From Nageia nagi (lineage: Eukaryota > Pinophyta): a DNA stretch of 64,000 bases. The notes below the pieces were generated by a model. The model was given only the letters and a program-made list of their open reading frames with translations, was not told where the DNA came from and did not search any database. The stretch spans positions 135,966,001 to 136,030,000 of the forward strand of contig JBITNC010000001.1 in NCBI GenBank assembly GCA_050084985.1. Direction: 5' to 3'. A program made the position numbers and the translations under genes. This document shows, piece after piece, positions 34,275 through 45,975 of this stretch (position 1 is its first letter; every line of letters starts with the position of its first letter).

Positions 34275-34846
34275 GATAGTTTATCATTATAAAGAAAATC
34301 TTTAAATTTTTTAGGTACTTCTTTCTCCTCAATGTACACCCCAATATTCTTAACCAATCTAATGATTATAATTTTGGTAACCTCATGTGCTTTGATTTCC
34401 TTATTTTCAAACATTCAACTATTCCTTTACTTCCAAACCTACCACCATATGTGACCAAGCACCATGGTCCAACATTTCTTGTGTCCCTTGGTTTTCTCCC
34501 ATAGTATCCATTGTTCTATACATTATCTAGCATATTTAGGTAAAATCCATTGTATCTTTATTCTTTTGCATATCATACTACAAACATTCTCTATGTACTC
34601 ATAGTGTAGGAAAATATGGTTGATACCTTCTTCTTTTTTACATAGCAAACACCTATTGACCATAGTAAAACCTCTTCTCTATAAATTATCTATGGTTAAT
34701 AATCTCTTTCTTTCCACCAGCCATAAGAAAAAGGAAATTCCATACATCAATTTGGCTTTCTAAGTATTTTTCCAATTTTGTTCCCCTTAACTTTTGTAGT
34801 AATATTTATTAAAGTTTTAACTACCTATTTAACCCTATATTGTCCA
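34275..34846 (-). pseudogene. LINE ORF2 C-terminal fragment (zinc-binding domain)
   Basis: The - strand reads LTIDNL-stop-RRGFTMVNRC, then CLLCKKEEGINHIFLHYEY, then FENKEIKAHEVTKIII. This matches the zf-RVT segment of plant L1-type ORF2, with phrases like NLxRRGxxxxxxCxxCxxxEEsxxHLFxHC followed by FExKExxAxEV. Upstream it ends abruptly at about 34846, where element F sequence begins. Confidence 0.75.
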
Positions 34847-35174
34847 TGGTACAGACTTCTGGTAACGAGATCTAGCCCCAGATGAGCTCTCTCCTTGGTC
34901 GTTTCTATTTTCCTAGCTGGGTGGTGGAGTCTGGTTCCCTCTTTGGGATGTGAGTATCTACAATTGCTCTATCATCTTCCTTAATGCATCTAGGATGGCT
35001 ATGTTGGAATCAGCCATGTTCCCTTATCTAGTTTCCTTCCACTCTTCAGATCCCTCCAGATCTATTACATCTCTCTCCTCCAAGCTCAACTGGTAATTAG
35101 GATCACTTCTTCCTCTCAAGTAGTAATTATGGACCTTGGGCGGCATGAGCTAATATAGGCTGGTAGGAAAACTA

Positions 35175-35186
35175 GCTCTGATACCA
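35175..35186 (-). promoter_or_regulatory. PBS of the truncated second unit of element F
   Basis: TGGTATCAGAGC on the - strand, one base after the LTR end. It is the standard site complementary to the 3' end of initiator Met tRNA. A gag start (MPPKVHNYYLRGRSDPN) follows at 35146. Confidence 0.85.
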
Positions 35187-35187
35187 C

Positions 35188-36292
35188 TATAATATCCCCA
35201 AAACTCACAAAATGTGATTTTGTTAAAGTGTAATATTCTAAAGTTGAAATATCACTACTTAGGAATTTATATATATTTTTATATTTTTCTAACTAGCTCA
35301 ATTCAAATTAGTTCTGCAAATTGAATAAGAAATAGAGCCAGAAATGAATTTTATTCTTCAAGAGTTGGGACATCCCAAATGGACAAGTAAAATACTCAAG
35401 GAAAAATACCCAAATGCTCAAGAAGGGGGATGTTTTCCCTCAACAAGGTAGATTTGGATGATCTGGCCTTGCAAGTTCTTCAACCACTTCTCCCCAATAT
35501 TGGATGAGCCTCCTCACACTTATTCGATTGGTCTAGATCTAGGATGTGCCTCCTCACAATTATTTGGTAGGTTAGATCTAGATCTAGAATATGGTTGCAC
35601 TGGCTGGATGTGGATTTGCCCCACTGGCTAGATCTGGATCAGGGATGGAATAGTTCCACCACACTAGCTTGAACTATTCTAGTAACTCCACCTCATTGGC
35701 TTGAGCTACTATAGCAAATCCACCTCACTGGCTTGAGCTACTATCCTAGCTTAGGTAAGAACTCCTCCACACTAGCTCAAGCTCTCCCACTAAGCTAGTT
35801 GGAAAGCTACAACTCCACTAGCTGCTAACCCCTAGAAAGAGATAAACTCTGATGATCTTCAAGCATGCCCCAAATGATGCATCCCATCTCCTTTTATAAC
35901 AAGATCTCTCATACCTTGGAATCACCCAAAGTGCAACATCCCTCTTTTGGTGTCTTAGGATGACAAATTAAATCATCTAGGGACCCAGGAAGCCCAATGT
36001 CCCACAATGGTTTCCTAGAGATGCCAAATTACAAGATCAATGGCTCATAAATGCAACATCCCATTATGAGAGATGAATATTGCATTAATTACAAATAATT
36101 GATCCAGATTAATTAAATAAAATCCAAGGGTGAGTGCCTCAAGGGTCTCTTTAGCCTTGGTTACAGAAATAAATGCAAAATATTAATAAAAAACTCCTAA
36201 ATTAATTTATTTTTGGTTTCTCCTCCTTTTCCATGAATGTCACACTCCAAGAGGAGAGAAAGTGGATGTTTTACAAATTTGGGTACATTACA
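35188..36292 (-). repeat. Middle LTR of element F
   Basis: On the - strand it starts TGTAATGTACCC at 36292 and ends TTTGGGGATATTATA at 35188. It is flanked by the polypurine tract on the right and by a PBS on the left, so it is both the 3' LTR of the complete unit and the 5' LTR of the truncated unit. It is rich in repeated 'ccacactagcttgaactat'-like phrases at about 35640-35790. Confidence 0.9.
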
Positions 36293-36307
36293 AGTCTCCC
36301 CTTCCTG
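36293..36307 (-). promoter_or_regulatory. Polypurine tract of element F
   Basis: CAGGAAGGGGAGACT on the - strand, directly before the LTR start TGTAATG. Confidence 0.75.
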
Positions 36308-36515
36308 AATTGCTTGTCCCCAAGCAACTCAAGATAAATTGGCCCTTCTCTTTCCCATCTTGAAAAGCTATAATGCAGATGAAAGAACAAGGAGAAAGAG
36401 TTTCAATTTTTTGCTACAAGTGATGGCCAAAATGTCTACCTTCATAGCTCCACAACCCAACATCTAAGTCCTAAATGAAATCAAGGAGTGCTAGTGGGTT
36501 ATCTTCTATCCAGGA

Positions 36516-37468
36516 CTACATCACATGATGGGAGGGAGAATCTGCAATTTTAGCAAGCATGAATACATTCGTCCCAACATCCCAATGGTCTAAGTGGTTG
36601 AGTGGTTCACAAGGAAAAGTATGATGAAGTAATACCAAATCTCCAATCCCTCTATTTCTCATTTTAAGCAAGATGATGGACAATTTGTCCCAAAAATTTT
36701 GCAGCAATATACTTGTAATAAGTACATATATGCCAAAGAGAAGTAAATCTGACCAGCAAGTATTATCACTTATTTCCAATCTTCAATCAACCTCCAACTT
36801 ATTATCCAAAAAAAGAACACTCTTAACCAATTCATTAGTGGTTGAGCAAATGTGGGTGTGTTACCTTGGGATTGGGTGACATCTTGCATGGTAGTTCTAT
36901 TTGGGATGTGAGGAATGATTCGATGTTGCTGCTTTGGATCTTCTATTACTTCCAATCCATGGGCTTGTGAAGGGGCCCTATTACTACCTTGAAATCCTCT
37001 CATGATGACCTCCTTTCCATTTGCCAGGAACTTCATTTCCAAGGTGTCATAATTTGTCCTAATCTCCCTCAAAGTTTTCAGCCATTGAATTCCAAAGACG
37101 ATGTACAAGGTCCCTCCCATGGGATATACATAGAAATCACTTCTCATAGAGTAATTATTGGTCTCAACTAGAAGTTGTCTAATCATCTTATTGCAAAATG
37201 AGATCTGGCTGTTAGCATTGGCCACATTGAATCCTTCAAAAACATTTATCCTTACTCCTTTCTCAGTAGCAAATAAAGGATTAATGAAGTTATGAGATGC
37301 CCCTCCATTGATAAGAATAGTCACTTCTTCTCCTAGAGCTCTTCCCTGAATGCATAATGTGGGGTAATGGGGTGCTCCACTAATGGTGGCCAAGGTGCCG
37401 TGAGTGTAAAACTCTTCCACAAATTCTGAAATGCTCCACAGATCTGATTCAGGTTCCTCCATCTCCAC
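36516..37468 (-). pseudogene. Protease region of element F
   Basis: The open part 37468-36770 encodes a retropepsin-like domain: VTILINGGASHNFINPLF at residues 50-67, then IVFGIQWLKTLREI near residues 125-140 and a C-terminal MKFLANGKEVIMRG. The family motif is LIDxGAxHNFI followed by xLGMxWL, typical of Ty3 elements other than TAT. The catalytic Asp is replaced by Asn (codon AAT, 37307-37309), so the protease should be dead unless the Asp is supplied by another copy. The strand then shifts frame into 36779-36516. RT does not follow; the LTR begins 220 bases further on. Confidence 0.75.
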
Positions 37469-37519
37469 TACCTCTACATAACTAAGCTACACCTTCCCAT
37501 TGTAGCAATGGCCTGGCTC

Positions 37520-38704
37520 CCATGATCCTCTATAGACAAAGCACATTTTCCTTCTTCTCATTTTAGAATGTGAGATCTCTCGATCCCTCTATGTCTGCTC
37601 CAATAGCCATGCATTTCTCCTTAGTGGAGATGTGAGCCTTCCTCGGCTCCCATTCATTTTACTTGCTGGCATAATTTGTTACTGGGATGGCTGCATCCTT
37701 TCTTGATTGTTCTTTCCTTAGATCAAACTGGTTGATTCAAGTGTTACAACCCTTCTGATTACCTCATCAAGATCATTTGGCTCAAATGCTTTGATAGATG
37801 CTCTGATATTTTCATTCAAACCCTCCATGAACATAGCCATCCTTCTAGCTTCTGATAGATTTGAAACCATAATAGAAACATTCATAAACTCATCTACATA
37901 TTATTCAATTGTACCTTTCAATTGGATCTTGGTGAGCTCATAGAAGTAACTTTCTTCAGTCTTCTTTTCAAAATGTTCCAGTAACCTTTGGCAAAATTCA
38001 TCAAAAGTTGAGATCTAGTCATGCCCCAACATTTTCAATCCATGGTGCCACCATTCATAGGCTCATCCCTTTATGGAGAGTGTGGTAAAATGTATGGCCT
38101 CATCTTCTACCATGGAATTGAAAGATAGGTACATTTGGAGCTGGTGAATCCATCCTCTTATCAAGATCCTTTCACCTCCATCAAATTTCTATAATTGGAT
38201 CTTCTGTAATGGCTCCTTAAAGATAGGTGGGCATCCTCCTTATCCTCCCTCCAATTGTCCATGAAATTCTTAGAAAGATATGATGTTTCTATACTCTACT
38301 AGTTTGGCCATGTACTCATCGAACAATTGGTTGAGCCTCTACCGATATCTCTGATAGATCTCCTTCAGATATTCCTCTTTTTTGAAAAGAGGCTTAGGTG
38401 GAATAGGTACAAATTTCCAGTAATGAGATCTAGCCCCAGATGAGCTCTCTCCTTGGCTGTTTCTATTCTCCTAGATGGGTGGTGGAGTCTGGTTCCCTCT
38501 TTTGGATGTGAGTATCTGCAATTGCTCTGTCATCTTCCTTAATGCATCTAAGATGGCTATGTTGGAATTGACCATGTTCCCTTGTTTGGCTTCCTCCCAC
38601 TCTTCAGATCCCTCCAGATCTATTATGTCTCTCTCCTCCAAGCTCGGTTGGTAATCAGGATCACTTCTTCATCTCAAGTAGTAATTATGGATCTTGGGTG
38701 GCAT
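37520..38704 (-). pseudogene. Gag of element F
   Basis: The start ATG at 38704 (MPPKIHNYYLR, 29 bases after the PBS) is repeated in the truncated unit at 35146. The sequence continues SLEERDIIDLEGSEEWEEAK, a Gln/Lys linker, then the gag core at about 38200-37740: KFDGGERILIRGWIHQLQMY, SFNSMVEDEAIHFTTLSIKG, YEWWHHGL, FDEFCQRLLEHFEKK, YVDEFMNVSIMVSNLSEARR. These are standard Ty3 gag phrases. Stops are few, mostly TAG or TGA in Gln/Arg positions, so decay is moderate. Confidence 0.75.
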
Positions 38705-38732
38705 GAGCTAATATAGGCTGGTAGGAAAACTA

Positions 38733-38744
38733 GCTCTGATACCA
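38733..38744 (-). promoter_or_regulatory. PBS of element F (first unit)
   Basis: TGGTATCAGAGC on the - strand, one base inside the LTR. It matches the initiator Met tRNA 3' end. Confidence 0.85.
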
Positions 38745-38745
38745 C

Positions 38746-39849
38746 TATAATATCCCCAAAACTCACAAAATGCAATTTTGTTAAAGTGTAATATTCCAAA
38801 GTTGAAATATCACTACATAGGAATTTATATATATTTTTATATTTTTCTAACTAGCTCAATTCAAATTAGATCTACAAATTGAACAAGAAATAGAGCTAGA
38901 AATGAATTTTATTCTTCAAGAGCTGGGACATCCCAAATGGATAAGTACAATACTCAAGGAAAAATACCCAAATGCTCAAGAAGGGGGATGTTTACCCTCA
39001 CAAGGTAGATTTGGATGATCTGGCCCTGCAAGTTCTTCAACCTCTTCTCCCTAATACTGGATGAGCCTCCTCACACTGATTTGGTTGGTCTAGATCTAGG
39101 ACATGCCTCCTCACACTGATTTGGTAGGTTAGATCTGGATCTAGAATATAGCCACACTGGTTGTATCTGGATCTACCCCACTGGCTGGATCTAGATTAGG
39201 GATAGAATAGTTCCACCACACTAGCTTGAACTATTCTAGTAACTCCACCTCATTGGCTTGAGCTACTCTAGCAACTCCACCTCATTGGCTCGAGCTACTA
39301 TCCTAGCTTAGGTAAGAACTCCTCCACACTGGCTTGAGCTCTCCCACTAAGCTAGTTGGAAAGCTAGAACTCCACTAGTTGCTAACCATCGAAAAGAGAT
39401 AAACTCTGATGATCTTCAAGCATGCCCTAAATGATGCATCCAATCTCCTTTTATAACAAGATCTCTCATACCTTGGAATCACCCAAAGTGCAACGTCCCT
39501 CTTCTAGTGTCTTGGGCTGATAAATTAAATCATCTAGGGTCCCAGGAAGCCCAACATCCCATAATGGTTGCCTAGAGATGCCAAATTACAAGATCAATGG
39601 CTAATAAATGCAACGTCCCATTATGAGAGATGAATATTGCATTAATTATAAATAATTTACCTAGATTAATTAAATAAAATCCAAGGGTGAGTGCCTTAAG
39701 GGTCTCTTTAGCCTTGGTTATAGAAATAAATGCAAAATATTAGTAAAATACTCCTAAATTAATTTATTTTTGGTTTCTCCTCCTTTTCCATGAATGTCAC
39801 ACTCCAAGAGGAGAGAAAGTGGATGTTTTACAAATTTGGGGACATTACA
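38746..39849 (-). repeat. 5' LTR of element F
   Basis: On the - strand it starts TGTAATGTCCCCAAATTTG at 39849 and ends ...TTTGGGGATATTATA at 38746. The two ends form an inverted TRTAATRTCCCCAAA. It is clearly homologous along its whole length to 35188-36292 with scattered differences, mainly transitions. LINE sequence begins at 39850. Confidence 0.9.
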
Positions 39850-41640
39850 CCTTTTCCATATCTTGCTTAACCACCATGTTTGGATCTTTCTTGTTGTGTA
39901 TTGAATGAAGAACCTCATGCATCTAAATAATTCCATCTATTATTTGTTTGCCTTTAACAAAGTCATCTTGGTTTGTAGATATGATTTTAGGCATTATTAG
40001 TTTTATTCTTTTTGTTATAATTTTAGTGATGATTTGATAAACAACATTACATAGGATTATAGGTATATAGTCTTTGAATTCCTTTGCTTCTTGTGTCTTT
40101 GGGATTAAAGTGATAAAAGTGTTATTCCATTATTTTAGAAGTTTTTCTTTTTTGAAAAAAAGAAAAATTATAGCTTACTAGATGTCCTTCCCTATAATTT
40201 CCCAATTCTTTTGGAAAAAACTCCCTTGAAAACCATCTGATCTTGGAGCTTTGTCAACTTCCATTAGAAATATTGCTTGTTTAACTTCTTCTTTAGTAGT
40301 TTGTTGCTGCAACACTTTGTTTTGCTAGTTTGTTATAAGTTTTGGAAAAATTTTAGTAAACTTTCTCTTGGCTATATTATTGTTTCTTTGTTCCACTATC
40401 TGTAGACCTTTATAGAATCCCTTTCTTTCTTATTCTTTCCCTTTTCTTCTAAGGTTATACCTCCATATATTATTTTGATCTCATTGATCCTATTATAACT
40501 TATTCTTCTTATGGTAGTGATTTTAAATAACTTTGTATTTTTATCCCCTTCCTTCAACCAGGTCACTCTAGATTTTTGTCACCATAGTTATTCCTCCTGA
40601 AAGACTATATTATAGAACTTTGCAAGAAGTAAATTTTCTTCCTTGTCAAGCTTGCTAGTTCTTTCTTTGATCAAAATTTCATTCTTTATTCTTTTCAATT
40701 TTTGTTTCATGTGATTCTTTCTAAAATGTACATTTTTGAAAACTTTCATGTTCTAAATATTTAGGTTTCTTTTGACTTCATCAAGTTTTTTTCCTAACCT
40801 GTACATGCCAATTCCCTCAATATTTATCTTCCACCATTCAATAAGCCTATCTTTGAAGTCTCAGGGAGACATCCATATATTCTCAAATCTAAACTAAGAT
40901 TTTTCCTTTATTATTTTTCCCAGCTTGAGTTCAATTGATCTATGATCTAATGAGATTCTTGATAGAGAATTTAGGATCACATTGGGGTAATTATCCAACC
41001 AGTATTGAGTAACTGTAATTATGTCCAATCTTCTTTGTATAAACCTCATTACAATCCAACTATTAGATTAGGTATATCTATTCCTTTTTAAATTTATATC
41101 TATTAAAGCATTATTATCAAGAAAATTTCTAAGATCCTCCATGCTAGTAGTCATGTCCAGTCTACCACCATATTTATCTTTTATATTTAGAGGTGTATTA
41201 AAATCTTCTCTTATAATCCAAGGCATATTTGGGAACATATTCTTTTGATTTGATAAAAAATATTAGAACTACCTTCTCTTTTTCAAAAGATTGGGGGCAT
41301 AGATATTTGACATAATAAAAGTATACTTTGAATTATTACAGGTAACTTTCATTGATAAACATCTATTGGAGGAATAGTGGGTTCTTTCTACATCAACATT
41401 GATAGGATCCCATGGAATCCATAATCCACTTGCTTTTCCCACTGTAGTTATAGCCTCATACTTGGAATCCTTCCAAATATTTTTTGATATTTTCCATATC
41501 TTATGTTGCTTGAATGTGGTTCTTATATGAGTAGCATATCTAGTTTGCTATCTCTCCTCAACTCCCATGCAATATTTTTCTTCCTAGGTAGATTGCATAC
41601 CTAGATATTCCAAAATATTATGTCCATCATCATTTTTTTT
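39850..41640 (-). pseudogene. LINE ORF2: endonuclease and N-terminal RT
   Basis: A start near 41630 reads MMDIIFWNI. The APE-type endonuclease follows (about 41600-40900: NIAWELRRDSKLDMLLI, IMSNIYAPN, then GRLDMTT and LDHRSIELKLGK). The linker to RT includes VTWLKEGDKNTKLFK. The RT N-terminal part reads KAPRSDGFQGSFFQKNWEII (about 40240), ITLIPKTQEAKEFKDYIPI (about 40100) and QIIDGII-stop-MHEVLHSIHN (about 39930), stopping at KQDMEK at 39850. This corresponds to the standard KxDxEKAYD block, so F inserted or was joined exactly at the RT core. Several stops are present. Confidence 0.8.
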
Positions 41641-41649
41641 GGTGGCACT

Positions 41650-43030
41650 CTACTCTTGAGTGTTCCTCCCCTATTTTCCTTTTTTCCTTATTGAATGTGG
41701 TCCTCTTTTCCCATCCTTTGCCATATTTTTTGTGGTTATTTTAAGAGTGATATATTTTGTAGTTTGTAGTGAGGCTCTAGGCATTCCTTTTTTTCTTCTT
41801 AGACCTTCTTCATAATTTTTATTCTTTGTTTCCTTATCCTCCACAATCCCTTATTCAAAGGCTTTTGATTAATTCTAGTTTTCTCCTCCTTCTTCTTCAT
41901 CCTCCTCTATGTTTGCTTCATTTTCTTCATAAATTTCCTCTAATTCTTTTCCTTCTTGGTTTATCATTTGTATGATTACATTTGTGTTTCTTGACATCTC
42001 ATTTGTGTCATGAACCAACACCTCTTCAAAATTATGTTTATGAGGCTGAGTATCTTCAACTTGTGATATTATAATATCTTCATCTTATATTATATTACTT
42101 TTGGGTTTTATCATACAATAAGAGATCTATCTTGGTTTTTATGTGTGGATCCATAAGGTCTTTATACTCATCTTGTTTATATGTTCCTTTTGTTTTTTGT
42201 TGGTTACCTTCCTTATTCTTTTCTTTTTCCTAGTTGAATGGTGGGTTTTGCCTTCCTACTAGTTTCCATGCTCCTCCCAATTTACAGTTAAACCTAAAGT
42301 TTGGGTTATGGCTTTGTTGATTTTTTCTAGGCCCATGCTGATTTTGTTATCTAAGTCTCCTCATACATTCTTTTTCAATGTGGAAATATCTATTACATTT
42401 AACATAGATTATTGGGGGAATATCAAAAGATATTTCCTAGATATGTTCTCCTCTTCTATTTTTCAAATAAATATTCATATTCATAGGTTTTGAGAAATCA
42501 ATATTAGCACAAAATCTTGTTATTTGAAAGGTTTATCTTGATCTCATATTCTTTTCCATGCATATATATTCCCCCATTTTTGATGCAATACAAATAATAG
42601 TTTCTTCAAACTAGAAGTCAATGGGTAGATCTGGTAGGGATATCCACATTGGTATTTCTTTAAACATTTCATTTTGGGGGTTGAATCCTTCATACCAATT
42701 TTTTTATGTGAAGGCCACTTTTCCCAAACCACTAAGGTCCTTTTTCCATGACCTAATGGAGGTTTTCTTCCATTTTAAAGTTGAACATTAGAAAGTCTTT
42801 TGAAAGTGTTTCCATTTCCACCTCCCTTTGAGCCTCCATACTATTTTAGTCCATCTTCTGATATTTTCAAGTATTGGCCTTATACCCATAAATTTGCCAA
42901 TGAGGGTATTTTTTTGGATTCCATTATTTTATCATAGTGCCATCTGGTATTATTATTCTAGACATGACTTTATTCAAGTCCACTTTATACACTACCATTA
43001 GCATGCTTAGTTGGATTCCATTTTGCATAT
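41650..43030 (-). pseudogene. LINE ORF1 (gag-like, zinc-knuckle protein)
   Basis: The best open part is 42544-42732 (VWEKWPSHKKIGMKDSTPKM then CGYPYQIYPLTSSLKKLLFV). The pattern W(I/V)xLPxLPxxxxxxxxLxxIG is that of the DUF4283-type protein encoded upstream of plant L1 ORF2. A degraded knuckle KCNRYFHIEKECMRRL lies at about 42361-42410. A Glu-rich tail follows towards 41880. The protein would bind LINE RNA. The frame is broken. Confidence 0.55.
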
Positions 43031-43230
43031 TCATTTTAAGTGCTTAGGAGAATAATATTATGGTTTTGGGACCCCCCTCCATTGAGTGGGTCCATATTGT
43101 GAACAAAAACAAATCACATGTAGAAAGGAATATACCTGATCCACATACTATTTGATCAAGTAAGTCTTCTTTGATATGTCAATATGCTTATTTTTAGCAA
43201 ACCCTAGCTTCTTCCTCTCCTCTCCTCTCC

Positions 43231-44795
43231 CATTTTATATACTAATAATATAAAGCATTCTTTCTTATCTACATTTGTTTTTCATTATTTTTTACATGTT
43301 TAGGTATGATGTATGAATCTATCTCTTCATACAAATATCTTGAGGTTATTTTAAGGTATTTTGTATAATTAATATCTATATTTTAACTATTAGATACTGA
43401 TCTAATTTATTTTATGTGCTTTTATTCATCATATATTGATTTTTCTTCCTTATTGCTCATTTCAAGTCTCAAATAAGTCTAAATGTGGAAGTATTTGATT
43501 TAACTCCTCATCCTTATGATTTTCCTTACTAGAATAACACTTAAACCCTAATCTACTTCCTTGCACTCCTTGAATATTTCATTTCATCACATGTATAGCT
43601 ATTCTAGACCCTTAACTTCAAGAAATAAGATCTCCTTCTTCTTCAAATCCTTAACTATAGGGGATTACTTTTCTCTTATTGGGATCTTATGCCTATTTCC
43701 CTTGTATTACTTTTCTCTTATCAGAATCTTATGCTTGTCACCCTTTTCTTTTAGGGAGATGGGGGCCAAGTTGGTCTCATTTTGATTTTATAGGTGTACT
43801 AGCATGTCCCAAATCCTATAGGTTTAGTACAGTTTCTCATATTGAGCTTAGCTTTTGTAGAAATAGCAAGCACATTTCAAGCTTCTTAGGTGCTTTTGTT
43901 GCTCATTGAGTGCCTTTTATGCTTTATCAGCCTCAACTTGAACTTGTGTTGATTTTATCTCTCTTGCTTTCCTGATACTCAATGTATTTCTTTATGCCTT
44001 GGCTTAAATTATATCTAACTAATTTCATCATCATTCTCCTAGGCCGTAACATCTTCACACCCTTCTCATACCTTATCAAAATTAAAAAACCTTCATCAAT
44101 ACTTTACCATGATTTTTTTACATCATATTGTACCTCATTGTGCCATGCAATGACTCTTAATCCCTATTATTTATGTCACCATTCTTTTCATATATAACTT
44201 AGTGTTCCTTGTATTGTTTTACATTCTATAAACCTTATTGCTAACATCATCACTCTAAAATTGTAGTAGATAAACCTTTCTCTTTATACTATAGTTTGGG
44301 AAAACTTATACTAATATCACTACTCTCACCATTTAGCATTCATTATTTTTCATGCCTTGTCATTATATACTCAAGATTAAGTTTACATCATCACATCTAC
44401 CATGCAACACTTAGTGTCACTTCCCTTATGACTATTTTGTATGCCTTTGGTTGATATCATCCTCCTTTGTTTCCTAATATTTAGTCTATTTCACCTCACC
44501 TTAGCTTTGACTTTCTTTCATTGACATCATCACTTTTTCTTACTAATTCCTAGATCTCAAAAATAACATCATTAATATCACCAAATGTAGTGTTTTATCA
44601 CTTTTGTATGACTTTTCAAGCTCTTTATCCACTTTCATTAATGTCACTTAACTTCATCATCTTGATAGTGTTATTTACACTCTTCCTAGGAATCCATCAT
44701 TTTTCTACTAATGTCATCATCATCTACTGCCCAAAATTATGTTAAAAGGCTACACCATTTATTGTTCTTACATCACTTACCAAAATACATTATAT
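43231..44795. repeat. AT-rich region with periodic catcatcac motif
   Basis: No gene is seen. A 40-bp phrase is duplicated in tandem at 43661-43745 (attacttttctcttat...). From 44245 to 44715 a short motif, (g)acatcatcact or atgtcatcat, recurs about eight times at intervals of roughly 60-80 bases. A similar array lies at 62450-62715. Both may be remnants of copia-type LTR U3 sequence. Confidence 0.45.
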
Positions 44796-44811
44796 TTTAT
44801 GATTCCTATTA

Positions 44812-45188
44812 GACTAAAACTAACACTAACAAAGGGTGCGTGAATTCATGTGTACTTATAGCTTGATGCTTATAAACAAATGATAAATTGAAAGGCATTC
44901 AAAACACATAATATCAACATGTAACAAAGTATTTAACAAGGTTCACCATCTTGGTTTAATCTCCAAGAAAAGGTTGCTTGGATCATGGCCCAAATTTAGC
45001 TCTATAGTAAAGTACCCACTTTACAAAAGTTTACCAGAACCCAATGGATGGAGTACAAACTTTAGATTTTGTAGCACCCACTACAAAGAGCACCAACCTC
45101 CTTAGACCAAGCACCAACTTGGTATATTATTGAATCAAGGTTTTGGAAAACTTTACAACTCTATTTCAAAATATCCTCAAATGGTATA
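44812..45188 (-). repeat. Old Sirevirus-like copia LTR fragment, left part
   Basis: The text tracks the left end of the element G LTR: caaagggtgcgtgaattcat for the G-run and tgaatcagtg, aacaaggttcaccatcttgg for aacgaggttcaccagtttgg, then repeated agcaccaac phrases and aagcaccaacttggtat for aagcaccaacttgatag. Just left of it tgattcctattag resembles a decayed PBS. It is cut at 45188 by element C. Confidence 0.65.
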
Positions 45189-45975
45189 TGTTTGCAAATA
45201 AAAGTATATTTGAGAATGCAAATAAATGAATATCTACAATCCTGAAAGATACATATATCTATTTGTAAATTTTGAGCTAACAAATAGCAATTTATAACAA
45301 GACAAGCTGATATAGAAGATATTGAATAATTGGAATCAAAATGACATTATCAAATAAGACTAAATTTGTGTACTTACCTCATGGAGCATACTTGATATGG
45401 ATGAATGAAAGATAGTGATTAAGCCTCAATAACTAACAAAGCCTACACCCAAAGTTATGAAGCAATATGATCCAAAAATAGGGCAATGCATGGTTTATTG
45501 CATGCTCAAAAGGAGCATTAGTGGTATACTTTCTTCTACAAAGGAGTACTATTGGTCTTTGTTAGACTATAGACCATTCCAAACTAACTTTGTACCTCCA
45601 CATGAACTCTCAATGGTCTTAGTTTGATATTCAGATAAGATTAGAATTATCAGGATGCTTGCATAAGGAAATACACAAACCCAACCTTTAATGGTGGTGT
45701 CAAGAGACACCTAAAATACTACCATCATCAAGACCAAATATGGGATCATGTATCTTCTTGATGTTAACTTACTATTAGATCCCTATTTATATAGATAATA
45801 ATATGACCTACTCCTTAGGTCGGCATTTACCTACATAGATAAGAATATAGTAAGTCGATGATATATATTGATCATATCCAAAATAATATTAATATTATTG
45901 AACTAAATATATAAGTGTGGGTACATATTTCCTAATTTATTAAATTAAATACATAAATTAATTTAGGTGATAATA
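45189..45975 (-). repeat. 3' LTR of element C
   Basis: On the - strand it starts TATTATCACC at 45975 and ends ...TTTGCAAACA at 45189. The start is TA rather than TG in both copies. It aligns along its whole length with 60550-61336. A TATA box, TATATAAATA, lies at 45784-45793. Confidence 0.85.

Larger units (their letters stand above)
34847..39849 (-). mobile_element. Element F: tandem gag-protease LTR element (LTR-internal-LTR-partial internal)
   Basis: On the - strand: LTR 39849-38746, internal region 38745-36293, LTR 36292-35188, then a second copy of the first 341 bp of the internal region (35187-34847), equal in length to 38745-38405. The two LTRs are 1104 and 1105 bp. Each is followed by the same PBS and gag start. 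The left part therefore begins a second tandem unit that is cut off at about 34847, where LINE sequence resumes. The internal region encodes gag and a protease only; no RT or integrase is present in about 2.45 kb. It lies inside the LINE RT domain. Confidence 0.85.
34262..43230 (-). mobile_element. L1-type LINE, interrupted by element F and missing the RT core
   Basis: On the - strand, a probable 5' end with GGGAGAGGAGAGGAGAGGAA near 43230 is followed by an ORF1 region with a zinc knuckle (about 43000-41650), endonuclease (about 41640-40950), the N-terminal half of RT (40950-39850), then element F. After F comes the RT-associated zinc-binding (zf-RVT) region (about 34720-34560) and a short A-run at about 34262-34270. 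The RT catalytic part with YADD is absent between the halves. All frames carry many stops. Target duplications could not be defined. Confidence 0.75.

Noticed and set aside
43561-43909. Overlapping ORFs with a Cys/Phe/Leu-rich product
   Set aside because: The open frame is due to a 40-bp tandem duplication in pyrimidine-rich sequence; no domain is seen.
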